Origin: an uncultured Gammaproteobacteria bacterium
GTDB taxonomy: Bacteria; Pseudomonadota; Gammaproteobacteria; Nitrosococcales; Methylophagaceae
DNA length: 60,718 bases
Direction of reading: 5' to 3'
Assembly: GCA_913042265.1 (NCBI GenBank)
Contig: CAJWKF010000004.1
Location: 1 to 60,718, forward strand
The translations under genes and the position numbers were made by a program. The stretch's first letter is position 1. Each line of letters starts with the position of its first letter. Under the pieces are notes generated by a model, which saw nothing but the letters and a program-made list of their open reading frames with translations, was not told the origin of the DNA and did not search any database. Of the stretch, positions 9,736 through 21,950 are shown one piece after another.

Positions 9736-10277
9736 TAAAATCTTGTCTCTAACAGAGCGTCTGCCACAGCGGCTAGATCATCATAAACTGCGATATCTAA
9801 AGGTAGATCGGGAGCTGCCAATGTTTTTTCACCTTTACCTGTTTTGACTAGAATAGGTCTAGCACCTGCCTCCTGTGCAGCCTGAAGATCCCTCAGAGAG
9901 TCACCTACAGCTGGTACACCCTTCAAGTCTATTCGCAAACGATTACTTAATTCATTGAAAGCACCAATCTGTGGTTTTCGACAATTACATCTATCTCCAG
10001 GCCCGTGTGGACAATAGATTATAGCTTCTAATTTACCACCTACCTGAGACACCATTCTGCGCATTTTGCTATGAATCCTGCCAAGAGTATCAGCATCGAA
10101 TAGACCTCTAGCAATACCTGATTGATTTGTAATAACTACTACCCGGTAACCCCCATGATTTAATTTAGCAATTGCTTCAAGGCTGCCCTCAATTGGCTCC
10201 CACTCTGAAGGTGACTTGATGAACTGTTCAGAATCATGATTAATAACGCCATCGCGATCTAATATTATCAGTGACAT
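9735..10277 (-). CDS. gmhB: D-glycero-beta-D-manno-heptose-1,7-bisphosphate 7-phosphatase
   Basis: LDRDGVIN HAD motif, CNCRKP zinc loop, VGDS. Confidence 0.92.
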   Translation of the reverse strand: MSLIILDRDGVINHDSEQFIKSPSEWEPIEGSLEAIAKLNHGGYRVVVITNQSGIARGLFDADTLGRIHSKMRRMVSQVGGKLEAIIYCPHGPGDRCNCRKPQIGAFNELSNRLRIDLKGVPAVGDSLRDLQAAQEAGARPILVKTGKGEKTLAAPDLPLDIAVYDDLAAVADALLETRF

Positions 10278-10396
10278 AATCTTTTCTCCAACTAAATGCT
10301 GATACCCAGAGATATGAAGATCAGTTTGATAACTTATTTAATCATTCATTTATCTGTTAAGCAATATCGTAAATTTTCACTGGCCACTACAACACT

Positions 10397-12475
10397 TCAT
10401 GCTTGTAAATATGAAATATCTGCCACTTCTAAAAATAAAGCCCTAGTTTGATTCAGTAAAGCCAATCTATTCTTCCTGATAGCTAAATCATCTGCCATCA
10501 CCATGACTTGATCAAAAAAAGCATCAACTGTATCTCGCATTTCTGATAACTGAGTTAATACACCGGCATAATCTGCTTTTGCTAATAACGGTGCAATTTC
10601 AGCTTTTACTGATATCAATTTATCGGCTAATGCTTGTTCACTCTTCTCAGTCAATAACTGACTATTAATTACCAAAGTATTTTCTGCTACATCATTTTTA
10701 CGTAATATATTGCCAATGCGTTTGTTAGCTGCTGCTAGTGTTCCTGCTTGCTCTAGTTCTCTAAAACCAGCTACCGCTGCTAGTCGCTGCATAAAATCAG
10801 CAGGCTTGGTCGGTTTTGTCGCAAGTACTGCTTCAAAAACATCATTCTGGTAGCCTTGTTCGCCAGCATAGCCACGCAAACGCTCAAATAAATATTGCAG
10901 TACCTGCTCAACAGAGTCTTTTTCAATCGCTATGTCACCTATTCCCTTAAGAGCTTGTTCTAGCATTACCTTCAGATCTAAGTCTAATTTATTTTCAATA
11001 ACAATTCTCAACACTCCTAATGCAGCACGGCGCAAAGCAAAAGGATCTTTCACACCGGATGGTGGCTGCCCAATCGCAAATAAACCTATTAGAGTATCCA
11101 GCTTTTCAGCTAAGCTAAGCGCTTGACCTGTTTTTGTTTTCGGTATCTTATCACCCGCAAAGCGGGGTAAATATTGCTCATCAAGAGCTTCACATACTTC
11201 AGCCTCTTCACCATCGAGTTCGGCATAATAGCGGCCCATGATCCCTTGTAAGTCAGGAAACTCGCCCACCATCTCTGTCACTAAATCGCACTTAGCTAAT
11301 AAGGCCGCTCGTTCTGCTAATTTACTATCACCATTAATCTCTTGAGAAATAACTGTTGCCAGTTGAGCAACACGCTTTGATTTATCATAAACTGTGCCCA
11401 ATTTGTGTTGGAAAACTATGGTTTTTAGTTGAGCATACCGATCTGCTAATGAATGTTTCCGGTCTGTTTCCCAAAAAAATGCCGCATCACTCAACCTCGG
11501 CAAAATAACACGTTCATTACCAGCAATCACCTGCGAAGGATCTTTGCTTTCAATGTTACAAACCGTAATGAAGTATGGCAATAAGACATCATTGTCATCT
11601 CTCACAGCAAAATATTTTTGATGTTCTTCCATCGATGAAATTAATGCTTCAGCCGGCAAATCCAAGAAACGTTTGTCGTATTCTCCAGATAAAGCTACTG
11701 GCCATTCGACTAGTCCCGTGACTTCATTCAATAATGCTTCGTTAACCACTGCCTTGCCACCTAACTTTTCTCCCAATGCTAGTACTTGCTCAAGGATTCT
11801 ATTTTTTCTGACTGACATATCCACGAGTACCTTCCCCTGGCCCTCTAGTTGAGTTACGTAACTCCGTACAGACTCAATTTCAATACCATCCGGGTGATGG
11901 AAGCGATGACCTCGCGAAGTCTTGGATGAAGATACGCCTAATAGGTTAATAGGCACCACATCTTGGCCAAATAAGACAACTAACCAATGTACTGGCCGTA
12001 CAAATTCTCCTGGTAAATCACCCCAACGCATCCGCTTTGCAATCGGTAAGTTCAGCAAAGACTTTTGTAAAATATCACCTATTAAACTATTTGTTTCAGC
12101 GCCTGATTGCTGCTGCTTAAAAACCAGCCACGCACCTTTATCTGTTTCCATTGTTTCAAGCTCATCAACATCTACCCCGCATGATCGGGCAAAGCCTTGC
12201 AAAGCTTTTGTAGCTTGTCCTGATGCATCAAATGCTGCAGATGTAGCCGGTCCACGCCGCTCAATTAAGCGTTCACTTTGCTGCGTTTCTAAATCTTCTA
12301 CAATAACTGCAAGTCGTCTTGGCGCCGCATAGCTTCGAACTGTTTTAAAGCCTAAATTGGCCTCAACTAAGCCTTGTTCGATACTTAACTCAAATGCTTT
12401 TATCAGCTTACCGAGCGCTTTAGGTGGTAACTCTTCTGTGCCAAGTTCAATTAATAGATCTCGAACTTCACTCAT
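10397..12475 (-). CDS. glyS: Glycine-tRNA ligase beta subunit
   Basis: [15 protein letters not shown] start, paired with glyQ. Confidence 0.97.
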   Translation of the reverse strand: MSEVRDLLIELGTEELPPKALGKLIKAFELSIEQGLVEANLGFKTVRSYAAPRRLAVIVEDLETQQSERLIERRGPATSAAFDASGQATKALQGFARSCGVDVDELETMETDKGAWLVFKQQQSGAETNSLIGDILQKSLLNLPIAKRMRWGDLPGEFVRPVHWLVVLFGQDVVPINLLGVSSSKTSRGHRFHHPDGIEIESVRSYVTQLEGQGKVLVDMSVRKNRILEQVLALGEKLGGKAVVNEALLNEVTGLVEWPVALSGEYDKRFLDLPAEALISSMEEHQKYFAVRDDNDVLLPYFITVCNIESKDPSQVIAGNERVILPRLSDAAFFWETDRKHSLADRYAQLKTIVFQHKLGTVYDKSKRVAQLATVISQEINGDSKLAERAALLAKCDLVTEMVGEFPDLQGIMGRYYAELDGEEAEVCEALDEQYLPRFAGDKIPKTKTGQALSLAEKLDTLIGLFAIGQPPSGVKDPFALRRAALGVLRIVIENKLDLDLKVMLEQALKGIGDIAIEKDSVEQVLQYLFERLRGYAGEQGYQNDVFEAVLATKPTKPADFMQRLAAVAGFRELEQAGTLAAANKRIGNILRKNDVAENTLVINSQLLTEKSEQALADKLISVKAEIAPLLAKADYAGVLTQLSEMRDTVDAFFDQVMVMADDLAIRKNRLALLNQTRALFLEVADISYLQA

Positions 12476-13410
12476 GACTTCTCCCCTAGCATTTTAGGGT
12501 TAATCAGAGGAAAACCTAATGATTCTCGGCGCTCGTAATATGCTTGGGCCACTGCACGTGCCAGCGTTCTAACTCGCAAGATAAAACGTTGCCTTTCTGT
12601 TACAGAAATCGCCTTGCGCGCATCTAGTAAATTGAACGTGTGTGATGCTTTCAGCACTAATTCATATGCGGGCAAGGGCAAACCTGCTTCAATCATCCGT
12701 GCACTCTCACGCTCGCAGCTATCAAAAGTAGAGAAAAGGCTGTCAACATCTGCATGATCAAAATTATATTCAGACATTTCCACTTCATTTTGTAAAAAAA
12801 TATCACCATAAGTGACTTTACCCATTGTTCCATCTGACCAGATCAAGTCATAAACGCTACTGACACCTTGCAAATACATGGCAATACGCTCTAGACCATA
12901 TGTAATTTCACCTGTCACTGGCCGACATTCAATACCACCTACTTGTTGAAAGTAAGTAAATTGGCTCACTTCCATACCATTGAGCCAAATTTCCCAACCC
13001 AAACCCCATGCACCGAGCGTCGGTGACTCCCAATTATCTTCAACAAACCGGACGTCATGAACAGTTGTATCAAGACCTAACATTTTTAAAGACCCCAAAT
13101 ACAGATCTTGGATATTGGCCGGAGAAGGCTTTAAAACGACTTGGAATTGATAATAATGCTGTAAACGATTTGGGTTTTCACCATAACGACCATCCGTTGG
13201 GCGCCGTGATGGCTGAACATAGGCGGCACTCCAAGGCTCAGGCCCAATAGCACGTAGAAATGTAGCTGGATGAAATGTGCCTGCACCCATTTCCATATCA
13301 TAAGGCTGTAACAATGTGCAGCCTTGCTCTGCCCAATATTTTTGTAGTCTCAATATCAAGTCTTGGAAAGTGTTTGGCGTTTCTGCCATCAGCTCAGCTG
13401 TTGTCATCAT
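12472..13410 (-). CDS. glyQ: Glycine-tRNA ligase alpha subunit
   Basis: [47 protein letters not shown]. Confidence 0.97.
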   Translation of the reverse strand: MMTTAELMAETPNTFQDLILRLQKYWAEQGCTLLQPYDMEMGAGTFHPATFLRAIGPEPWSAAYVQPSRRPTDGRYGENPNRLQHYYQFQVVLKPSPANIQDLYLGSLKMLGLDTTVHDVRFVEDNWESPTLGAWGLGWEIWLNGMEVSQFTYFQQVGGIECRPVTGEITYGLERIAMYLQGVSSVYDLIWSDGTMGKVTYGDIFLQNEVEMSEYNFDHADVDSLFSTFDSCERESARMIEAGLPLPAYELVLKASHTFNLLDARKAISVTERQRFILRVRTLARAVAQAYYERRESLGFPLINPKMLGEKS

Positions 13411-13576
13411 TAGTAAAAATCACAGTCTATTATCAAAAACTTGTCGATTATAGCTAATATTCATCTGCTATGTCCGCTACAGAACTATGAGTTAAATATA
13501 TTTAATAAGAATCAGAACTGTAAAAAATAAAATTCAGGTAAAATTACACAATATCTATGAAACCAGGAAGGTAGCC

Positions 13577-14527
13577 ATGAGTCAATATCGCCTAGGAATT
13601 GTAATGGATTCCATATCAGCCATTAATATCAAAAAAGACAGTAGCTTCGCGATGTTGCTAGCCGCGCAGTCAAAAGGCTGGACACTTTTTTATATGGAAC
13701 AACAAGACTTATTTTTATCCGAAGGTACTGTGTCAGCAACTGTAAAACAGATACAAGTTTTTGATAACATCGACCGTTGGTATCAACTAAAAGATGTAGA
13801 AACCATTAAACTCAGTCACTTAGATGTCGTCCTAATGCGGAAAGATCCCCCATTCGATATGGAATACATTTATAGCACTTACTTATTAGAACAAGCCCAA
13901 GCTGCGGGAGTACTTGTGATTAATAACCCGCAAAGCTTAAGAGATGCCAATGAGAAACTTTTTACAGCATGGTTTCCTGAATGCTGTCCACCGACCCTTG
14001 TCACACCAAAAATAGACCTGTTGCGTGACTTTCAAAAATATCATGGTGATATTATTCTAAAGCCACTCGATGGCATGGGCGGCGCGTCTATTTTTAGAGT
14101 TAATAAAAATGACCATAACACCAGTGTCATTCTTGAAACACTCACCGAAAATGGAGAAAAAACAATCATGGCTCAAAAATTTATCCCTGAAATTGCTGAT
14201 GGTGACAAGCGTATTTTAATGATTAATGGCGAACCCGTTCCTTATGCTCTAGCCCGTATTCCTGCCGACGGAGAGACCCGTGGTAATTTAGCTGCTGGGG
14301 GCCGGTCCGAAGGCCGCCTTCTCACAGACCGTGATGTCTGGATCTGTAAACAAGTTGGTCCTAAATTACGTGAAAAAGGCCTTATATTCGTCGGACTGGA
14401 CGTGATCGGTGATTATTTAACTGAAATAAATGTTACTAGCCCAACCTGTATTAAAGAGTTAGATACAGAGTTTAGTCTTGATATTTCTAGGGACTTAATG
14501 GACTGTATTGAACAACAATTAACATGA
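13577..14527 (+). CDS. gshB: Glutathione synthase
   Basis: GIVMDSISAINIKKDSSFAMLLAAQ; VLMRKDPPFDMEYIYSTYLLE. Confidence 0.96.
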   Translation: MSQYRLGIVMDSISAINIKKDSSFAMLLAAQSKGWTLFYMEQQDLFLSEGTVSATVKQIQVFDNIDRWYQLKDVETIKLSHLDVVLMRKDPPFDMEYIYSTYLLEQAQAAGVLVINNPQSLRDANEKLFTAWFPECCPPTLVTPKIDLLRDFQKYHGDIILKPLDGMGGASIFRVNKNDHNTSVILETLTENGEKTIMAQKFIPEIADGDKRILMINGEPVPYALARIPADGETRGNLAAGGRSEGRLLTDRDVWICKQVGPKLREKGLIFVGLDVIGDYLTEINVTSPTCIKELDTEFSLDISRDLMDCIEQQLT

Positions 14528-15558
14528 AACTGATTACCTCCATCGCTATAAGCTTGGGTTTATTTCTCACAGGATGTAGTGCGGAACAAGGTGTTAAACA
14601 CGCTAAACTTTATGCCTTTGGAACAGAAATAAATATTAGTATTTATGGCGTTGATGATGACACTGCTAACAATACTCTTAGTTCTCTCGAACATAGCTTT
14701 TCTAATGTTAATAAAACTTGGCACGCGTGGCGACCCAGCACACTTAGTCAAATTAACCATGCTATTGCACATCAAGAGTCAATTTCTGTCACACCCGATG
14801 TCTCAGACCTAATTATCCTTGCCCAAACTTTATCTGAGCAAAGCGGCCACTTATTTAATCCAGCAGCTGCCAAACTATTTGAACTTTGGGGTTTCAATCA
14901 AGATGATTGGTTTCGCTCCCGTTTACCACCTTCTCAGGTGGATATTGACGACTGGCTTAATCATAAGCCTACCATGGCAGATATTGTCATTAGAGATGGT
15001 GTACTACATAGCAAAAACTCAAATGTTAAGTTGGGCTTTGGTGCCTTCGTCAAAGGCTTCGCTGTTGATGATGCTATTGCTTCACTACAAAAATTAGGTA
15101 TAAACAATGCTTTAGTCAATATCGGAGGAGATCTACGCGCAATAGGTATGCCCGGTAATCGGCCCTGGGTGGTAGGTATTCGCCATCCAAGGGAAAAAGG
15201 CATGATTGCTTCTATTCCCTTGCAGCACGGTGAATCTGTTTTCACTTCTGGTGATTACGAACGTTTCTTTGAGTTTAAAGGTGCCAGATATCCTCACATT
15301 CTTGATCCACGCACCGGTTGGCCAGCTGACCAAGCTATATCGGTGACTGTCCTCCATAACAATGCTTCTATTGCCGATGCAGCAGCAACAGCTCTGTTCA
15401 TAGCTGGTGATGACTGGCCAAAGGTAGCCAAAGCAATGGGCGTTCTCCATGTTATGCTCATTAAACCTAATGGTGAGGTAGAGCTCAGCCCTGAAATGTA
15501 CCAGCGCATTGAAATCTTAAATGAAAATACACCTAGAATTATTCGGAGCCATGACTAA
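14524..15558 (+). CDS. apbE: FAD:protein FMN transferase lipoprotein
   Basis: Lipobox (FLTGC), LGFGAFVKGFAVD, VNIGGDLRAIG, HILDPRTGWP. Confidence 0.93.
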   Translation: MKLITSIAISLGLFLTGCSAEQGVKHAKLYAFGTEINISIYGVDDDTANNTLSSLEHSFSNVNKTWHAWRPSTLSQINHAIAHQESISVTPDVSDLIILAQTLSEQSGHLFNPAAAKLFELWGFNQDDWFRSRLPPSQVDIDDWLNHKPTMADIVIRDGVLHSKNSNVKLGFGAFVKGFAVDDAIASLQKLGINNALVNIGGDLRAIGMPGNRPWVVGIRHPREKGMIASIPLQHGESVFTSGDYERFFEFKGARYPHILDPRTGWPADQAISVTVLHNNASIADAAATALFIAGDDWPKVAKAMGVLHVMLIKPNGEVELSPEMYQRIEILNENTPRIIRSHD

Positions 15559-15583
15559 ACCTTACTTGTTCTAGTATCATATT

Positions 15584-18403
15584 TTATTGCAAAAGTGGTT
15601 TTAGGTAATGGCCAGTATGAGAGCTTTTGTTATTGGCAACCTCTTCCGGTGTACCTGTGGCAACAATCAGCCCGCCACCTGAACCGCCTTCTGGGCCCAT
15701 ATCAATTAACCAATCAGCTGTTTTTATAACATCCAGATTATGCTCTATCACAATGATGGTATTACCATGATCTCTTAACCTATGAAGTACTTTTAATAAC
15801 TGTTCAATATCAAAAAAGTGAAGCCCTGTAGTTGGCTCATCTAAAATATAAAGTGTTTTCCCAGTATCTCGTTTAGATAATTCTTTTGCTAACTTCACTC
15901 GTTGCGCTTCACCACCTGAGAGTGTAGTGGCATTCTGACCCAACTTTATGTAGGTCAAACCAACATCAATTAACGTGTTTAACTTTTTAGCTACAACAGG
16001 AATATTAGTAAAAAACTCATTTGCCTCTTCAATAGTCATATCCAAGACTTCGCTAATATTTTTACCCTTGTATCTTATATCTAAAGTTTCACGGTTATAA
16101 CGCTTTCCTTTACAAACATCACAAGGCACATAAATATCAGGTAAAAAGTGCATTTCAACTTTAATCAACCCATCACCTTGGCACGCTTCACAGCGACCAC
16201 CTTTGACATTAAAACTAAAACGACCAGGAGTGTAACCTCGGGCTCTCGCTTCTGGTGTATTTGCAAATAACTCTCGTACAGGAGTGAAAATTCCTGTGTA
16301 AGTTGCGGGGTTAGAGCGCGGTGTACGACCAATTGGGCTTTGGTTAATAGCAATGACTTTATCCAATTGGTGCAAACCAATCACCTCATCATAGCTTGCA
16401 GGTTCCTCAGAAGCATTATTCAGGGTTTGGGAAGTTAGTTTTAACAATGTGTCATTAATAAGCGTAGATTTTCCTGAACCCGATACTCCAGTCACGCAAG
16501 TCATCAATCCGATCGGAATATCAACATCTATATGTTGCAAGTTATTGCCCGAAGCACCCCGCAAACTAATCAAATTCTTTTTATCATAGGTTTTACGAAA
16601 TTCTGGTAACGCAATCTTCTTGCGGCCAGATAAATACTGACCTGTCAAAGAATCCTCACTATTAATAATATCTTCAGGCGTACCCTGAGCCACTATCTCA
16701 CCGCCATGCACTCCTGCACCGGGCCCAATATCTACTACATAATCTGCCGCACGAATAGCCTCTTCATCATGCTCCACAACAATCACGCTATTACCCAAAT
16801 CACGGAGCCGAGTCAAAGTCGCTAATAGACGATCATTATCACGTTGGTGTAAGCCAATTGAGGGCTCATCAAGAATATACATCACCCCAACTAATCCAGC
16901 ACCAATTTGGCTCGCCAACCTAATACGCTGAGCCTCGCCACCCGACAAAGTATCAGCGCTTCTAGCCAGTGTTAAATAATCGAGTCCTACATTAACGAGA
17001 AATGTTAGTCTCTCACTTATCTCAGAGACAATTTTACTAGCTATTTCTCCGCGTTTACCGGGTAATGTCAATTGTTCAAAAAACTGTTTAACCTCGCCAA
17101 CAGGCATATTGGCCACTGTAGGTAAATTCGTTTGACCAATAAAAACATGCCGCGATGATTCATTTAATCTTGCGCCATCACAATCTGGACATTCACGCAC
17201 AGTGTGATACTTGGCTAACTCTTCTCGCACACTATTAGATTCAGTTTCATGATAGCGGCGTTGCATGTTAGGTATAACGCCCTCAAATCCATGGCTCCGC
17301 TTGACACTTTTTCCGCGGTCACTTAAGTAATTAAAATCAATTTTTGTTCTGCCACTTCCATATAGCACTACTTTTTTAATTACATCTGGTAACTTTTCAA
17401 AGGGTATATCTAAGTCAAAATCATAATGTGTTGCTAAAGACTTCATCAGCTGAAAATAATATGCATTTCTCCGATCCCAGCCACGAACAGCTCCAGCAGA
17501 TAAACTCATTTCTGGATGGACAACTATACGCTCCGGATCCACGAACTGTTTAATTCCTAAACCATCACAAGTGCCGCATGCCCCTGCCGGGTTATTAAAT
17601 GAAAACATGCGCGGTTCAAGTTCTAAAATTGAATACCCACACGTTGGGCATGAAAAATGAGATGAAAATAGCGTCTCATTATCACTATCGTCCATTGATG
17701 CTACTCGGGCAATACCATCTGCTATTTTCAGCGCTGTCTCAAAGGACTCGGCAAGCCGCTGTTGTATATCTGCTCTCACCTTAAAACGATCAACTACGGC
17801 TTCAATAGTATGTTTTTTGCGTAACTCTAATTCTGGTGGACTCTCTAACTCAATAATCTTTCCATTAACACGTGCCCTAACAAATCCCTGTGCTCTTAAG
17901 TTTTCTAAGACATCTTTATGTTCACCTTTACGATCTTGTACAACCGGTGCCAGTAGCATCATTCTCTCACCTTCCGGCATAGCCAATACAGCATCGACCA
18001 TCTGACTTACTGTTTGTGCTGCTAACGCTTGCTCATGTGTTGGGCAACGTGGTTCTCCAGCCCTAGCAAACAATAATCTCAAGTAATCATAAATTTCTGT
18101 AATTGTACCTACGGTCGAGCGTGGGTTATGTGAAGTAGATTTTTGTTCGATCGAAATTGCTGGTGATAGACCCTCTATGTGGTCGACATCCGGCTTCTCC
18201 ATCATAGATAAAAATTGCCTTGCATAAGCTGATAGTGATTCAACATAGCGCCGTTGTCCTTCAGCATACAAGGTATCAAAAGCTAGAGATGACTTCCCAG
18301 ATCCTGATAAACCAGTGATAACAATCAGCGAGTCACGAGGTAGGTCAATATCGATATTTTTCAAATTATGCGTGCGTGCACCACGAATACTTATACTTTT
18401 CAT
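15584..18403 (-). CDS. uvrA: Excinuclease ABC subunit A
   Basis: Two ABC cassettes with Walker A and LSGGEAQR signatures, zinc-binding CXXC motifs. Confidence 0.98.
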   Translation of the reverse strand: MKSISIRGARTHNLKNIDIDLPRDSLIVITGLSGSGKSSLAFDTLYAEGQRRYVESLSAYARQFLSMMEKPDVDHIEGLSPAISIEQKSTSHNPRSTVGTITEIYDYLRLLFARAGEPRCPTHEQALAAQTVSQMVDAVLAMPEGERMMLLAPVVQDRKGEHKDVLENLRAQGFVRARVNGKIIELESPPELELRKKHTIEAVVDRFKVRADIQQRLAESFETALKIADGIARVASMDDSDNETLFSSHFSCPTCGYSILELEPRMFSFNNPAGACGTCDGLGIKQFVDPERIVVHPEMSLSAGAVRGWDRRNAYYFQLMKSLATHYDFDLDIPFEKLPDVIKKVVLYGSGRTKIDFNYLSDRGKSVKRSHGFEGVIPNMQRRYHETESNSVREELAKYHTVRECPDCDGARLNESSRHVFIGQTNLPTVANMPVGEVKQFFEQLTLPGKRGEIASKIVSEISERLTFLVNVGLDYLTLARSADTLSGGEAQRIRLASQIGAGLVGVMYILDEPSIGLHQRDNDRLLATLTRLRDLGNSVIVVEHDEEAIRAADYVVDIGPGAGVHGGEIVAQGTPEDIINSEDSLTGQYLSGRKKIALPEFRKTYDKKNLISLRGASGNNLQHIDVDIPIGLMTCVTGVSGSGKSTLINDTLLKLTSQTLNNASEEPASYDEVIGLHQLDKVIAINQSPIGRTPRSNPATYTGIFTPVRELFANTPEARARGYTPGRFSFNVKGGRCEACQGDGLIKVEMHFLPDIYVPCDVCKGKRYNRETLDIRYKGKNISEVLDMTIEEANEFFTNIPVVAKKLNTLIDVGLTYIKLGQNATTLSGGEAQRVKLAKELSKRDTGKTLYILDEPTTGLHFFDIEQLLKVLHRLRDHGNTIIVIEHNLDVIKTADWLIDMGPEGGSGGGLIVATGTPEEVANNKSSHTGHYLKPLLQ

Positions 18404-18457
18404 TAAGCTTCCGTATAGAATAAGGCCAAACCACTTAATATACCCTTACTCACTACA

Positions 18458-19843
18458 ATGACGCAAAAGCAAAACTCTCTAAACAGCATGACCTCACTTG
18501 AAAAACGCAGTATCACCGGACTAGCTAGTATTTTTGCACTCCGGATGCTCGGCCTGTTTATGATTTTGCCAGTATTCTCTCTAGCGGCCGGGCAATATAG
18601 TGGCTCAACACCATTATTAATTGGCTTAGCTATTGGCGCTTATGGGCTAACCCAGGCCTTATTCCAAATTCCTTTTGGCATGCTCTCTGATAGAATCGGC
18701 CGCAAACGAGTGATTACGGCAGGTTTATTGCTCTTTGCAGCTGGTAGCGTTGTTGCTGCAACAGCGGATAGTATTCAGATGGTCATCCTGGGACGACTAT
18801 TGCAAGGTAGCGGAGCTATCTCTGCAGCTGTAATGGCCCTTACCGCTGATTTAACTCGTGATGAACAACGGACCAAAGCCATGGCCGGTATTGGAATTAG
18901 TATCGGTTTATCCTTCTCTATTGCCTTAGCATCCGGAGCGGCCCTAGAGCAGTGGATAGGGTTATCTGGCATTTTCTGGGCCACGGCCGCTTTTGCTTTA
19001 ATTGGCATTGCCATCCTTCATCTCTGGGTCCCTTCACCGATCCGGCGCACAAGCCATCGAGATATGGAGCCAGTACCCCAGCAATTTACTAAGGTACTAC
19101 GCAATCCTGAGATCATGCGCATGGTATTCAGTATTATGATCCTACATTTACTCTTAACTACCAGCTTTTTTGCATTACCTATTAATTTATTCGAACAGGC
19201 AGGTTTGCCAAGAGATCAACATGCTATGGCCTACTTACCTGTTCTGGTACTAGCCTTTATCGCCATGCTTCCTTTTATTATTATTGCGGAAAAATACAGT
19301 AAGATGAGGCCTGTCTTTATTGGCTCTGTTGTTGTGCTTGGCCTTGTACAAGTTGCATGGGCATTATTCGCTAATTCACTTACTAGTATCTTAATTGGAC
19401 TCTGGTTATTTTTCACAGCTTTTAATATTCTTGAAGCTAGCTTACCCTCATTAATGTCAAAGCTGAGCCCTTTAGAAAATAAGGGAACAGCATTGGGAAT
19501 TTATTCTACAGCCCAATTTTTAGGTGCTTTTATTGGAGGTGCTGCTGGTGGGTTCTTATATGGGGAGTATGGTGCCACAGGTGTTTTTGTAGCTGGTGCA
19601 TGCATCACTGTTGTTTGGTTGATTTTTATTATTCCAATGCGTCAGCCACGACATTTATCAACCCGTATTCTCGAATTAATTAACCTCTCAGAAGACAATG
19701 CTGATGACATTGCCCGACAACTTAATGGAATTAAAGGTGTGGTTGAAACAATGATTGTCACCAAAGAACAAGTCGCTTATGTTAAATTTGTTCCTGAAAA
19801 AATTAATATCAGTGAACTAGATGAATTTAAATATTCACCGTAG
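18458..19843 (+). CDS. MFS transporter with short soluble C-terminal domain
   Basis: GMLSDRIGRKRVI MFS motif, multiple TMs, ~55-aa soluble tail. Confidence 0.85.
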   Translation: MTQKQNSLNSMTSLEKRSITGLASIFALRMLGLFMILPVFSLAAGQYSGSTPLLIGLAIGAYGLTQALFQIPFGMLSDRIGRKRVITAGLLLFAAGSVVAATADSIQMVILGRLLQGSGAISAAVMALTADLTRDEQRTKAMAGIGISIGLSFSIALASGAALEQWIGLSGIFWATAAFALIGIAILHLWVPSPIRRTSHRDMEPVPQQFTKVLRNPEIMRMVFSIMILHLLLTTSFFALPINLFEQAGLPRDQHAMAYLPVLVLAFIAMLPFIIIAEKYSKMRPVFIGSVVVLGLVQVAWALFANSLTSILIGLWLFFTAFNILEASLPSLMSKLSPLENKGTALGIYSTAQFLGAFIGGAAGGFLYGEYGATGVFVAGACITVVWLIFIIPMRQPRHLSTRILELINLSEDNADDIARQLNGIKGVVETMIVTKEQVAYVKFVPEKINISELDEFKYSP

Positions 19844-19884
19844 AATAACTACTTTTACATACAAACAAGATTCAGGAGAAAACT

Positions 19885-20361
19885 ATGTCAGTCAATAAAG
19901 TTATACTTGTCGGAAGACTGGGGGCTGAACCAGAAAGCCGCGCTTTTCCTGATGGTGGATCCATCTGTAACTTACGTTTAGCGACCTCAGAGTCATGGAA
20001 AGACAAACAAACAGGGGAACGTAAGGAGCGTACAGAATGGCATCGCGTTGTTTTGCGAAACCGCTTAGGTGAAGTCGCGCAGCAATACCTTAAGAAAGGC
20101 TCACAAGTCTATATAGAAGGTCGTATCCAAACACGAAAATGGCAAGACCAAAGTGGACAAGATCGTTATTCAACTGAAATCATTGGCGATGGCATGACAA
20201 TGTTAGACAGTCGTGGTGCAGCAAGTAATAACGGTTCTGACCAATCTTCACCCCAGCAGCCTTCAGGAGCGCAACCCCAACCAGCCTCACCCTCGGCAGG
20301 GCCTGATTATGGGTCAGCATCCGGTGGGGCAGATTACTTGGATGATGATATTCCGTTTTAA
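19885..20361 (+). CDS. ssb: Single-stranded DNA-binding protein
   Basis: [18 protein letters not shown] fold, acidic C-terminus DDDIPF. Confidence 0.97.
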   Translation: MSVNKVILVGRLGAEPESRAFPDGGSICNLRLATSESWKDKQTGERKERTEWHRVVLRNRLGEVAQQYLKKGSQVYIEGRIQTRKWQDQSGQDRYSTEIIGDGMTMLDSRGAASNNGSDQSSPQQPSGAQPQPASPSAGPDYGSASGGADYLDDDIPF

Positions 20362-20397
20362 GATTCACTTAATCGCATAGATAAAGTTTTAAAACAA

Positions 20398-20424
20398 AAC
20401 CCTCTAACTTAAAGAGGGTTTTTT
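20398..20424 (+). terminator. Rho-independent terminator after ssb
   Basis: aaccctct/agagggtt stem followed by T-tract; overlaps the 3' end of ampG. Confidence 0.85.
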
Positions 20425-21950
20425 ATGTCCAAATGTTTATTCGCTAGTACAATAAGTAATAGGACGGGTATACCCATCACTGCTGTGATAAGAAAAAACT
20501 GCTCGTAACCGATATTCTCAACTATTGTGCCTGAATAACCACCTAGTATTTTTGGCAACAAGGTCATTAACGAGCTAAAAATAGCATATTGCATTGCAGT
20601 GAATGAAATATTGGTAAGGCTCGACAAGAAGGCAATAAAAGCAGCACTTGCAAGTCCCGCTGACAAATTATCCGCTGCAATAACCACATAAAGCATTGTA
20701 ATGTCTTGACCTACTTGCGCAAGCAACATAAATAATAAATTAGTTAATGCTGATAGCACAGCTCCTAGAAATAAAATTTTCATCACACCAAAACGTATAG
20801 CAAGTAACCCGCCTAAAAACCCGCCTAAGATGGTCATTCCTAGACCAAAACTTTTTACTACATTCGCAATTACAGGCTTTGTAAACCCCAAGTCCTGATA
20901 AAAAACATTCGTGATGACCCCCAAGACAATATCGGAAATGCGGTATAAACCCACTAGAGCTAATAGTAAAAAAGCGACTGAAAGACCATAGCGATCAAAA
21001 AAGTCTTTCACCGGCGCAATATAGGTTTGAGATACTTGCTGCTGCTGCACTATCCCGAGGGAGACAAATAGCTTTGCGACTATACCTGCAAAAGTTAAAG
21101 CCAAACTAAGACGGCCTAATTCAACAAGAAAGCTCGATAAATTATTATTTCCCAACAAGCTGCTTAAATTTAATTTGGCAGTTTGCGTCAGCTCTCCGCT
21201 GATATAAAAAACTGTAATAAAAGATGCAACAATCACAAAAAATAATGCAAAGAAAGAGACATAGTTTTTTATCGAATGTACCGATTCCTCACTTTCTCTT
21301 TCATGTGGTTCTTTAATTAATAATGTTGTTAGTACCCCAATTAACATAACGGCTGCCATAATCAGATACGTCCACTGCCAGGCTTGATAACTATAAACCT
21401 CATTAGTCGACCCTAGGTAACTTGCAAGGTACAACGCACCGGCACCTGCCAACAACATACCTATTCGATAACCTGCAATATAGCTTGAGGCCATCAAGGT
21501 TTGTAAATCCGTTTCTGCTGACTCAATGCGATAAGCATCAATAACAATATCTTGAGTTGCAGCCCAAAATCCCAAAAATACAGCGGCCCAGGCCATAGCA
21601 GAAAGCGTATCAGTTGCAGGATCAATTAGCGCTACCATGCTAATGGCAAGCATAATCATCAATTGCGACAGTAATAGCCAGGCCCTTCTCCGGCCGAGCA
21701 TTTTTGTTAATAGTGGTAGAGGCAATTTATCCACCAAAGGTGCCCAAACAAATTTAAAGGAATAACCTAATGCAGCCCAACTAAAGTAGGTCACTGCTGA
21801 ACGATCAACACCGGCCTCTCGCAACCACAAGCTAAGCGATGAAAAAATTAATAACAGGGGTATACCAGCAGAAATACCCAGGAATAGCATCGTGATTACC
21901 CTAGGGTGACAGAATGCCTTGATACTTTCAGACCAAGTTTCTACTGCCAT
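20409..21950 (-). CDS. ampG: AmpG-like muropeptide MFS transporter
   Basis: AmpG-like TM protein (RRAWLLLSQL, TQDIVIDAYRIE). Confidence 0.88.
   Translation of the reverse strand: MAVETWSESIKAFCHPRVITMLFLGISAGIPLLLIFSSLSLWLREAGVDRSAVTYFSWAALGYSFKFVWAPLVDKLPLPLLTKMLGRRRAWLLLSQLMIMLAISMVALIDPATDTLSAMAWAAVFLGFWAATQDIVIDAYRIESAETDLQTLMASSYIAGYRIGMLLAGAGALYLASYLGSTNEVYSYQAWQWTYLIMAAVMLIGVLTTLLIKEPHERESEESVHSIKNYVSFFALFFVIVASFITVFYISGELTQTAKLNLSSLLGNNNLSSFLVELGRLSLALTFAGIVAKLFVSLGIVQQQQVSQTYIAPVKDFFDRYGLSVAFLLLALVGLYRISDIVLGVITNVFYQDLGFTKPVIANVVKSFGLGMTILGGFLGGLLAIRFGVMKILFLGAVLSALTNLLFMLLAQVGQDITMLYVVIAADNLSAGLASAAFIAFLSSLTNISFTAMQYAIFSSLMTLLPKILGGYSGTIVENIGYEQFFLITAVMGIPVLLLIVLANKHLDIKNPL

Noticed and set aside
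18404-18457. LexA (SOS) box expected upstream of uvrA
   Set aside because: No CTG-N10-CAG-type palindrome found in the 54-bp intergenic region by eye; absence is not proof and is not reported as a feature.
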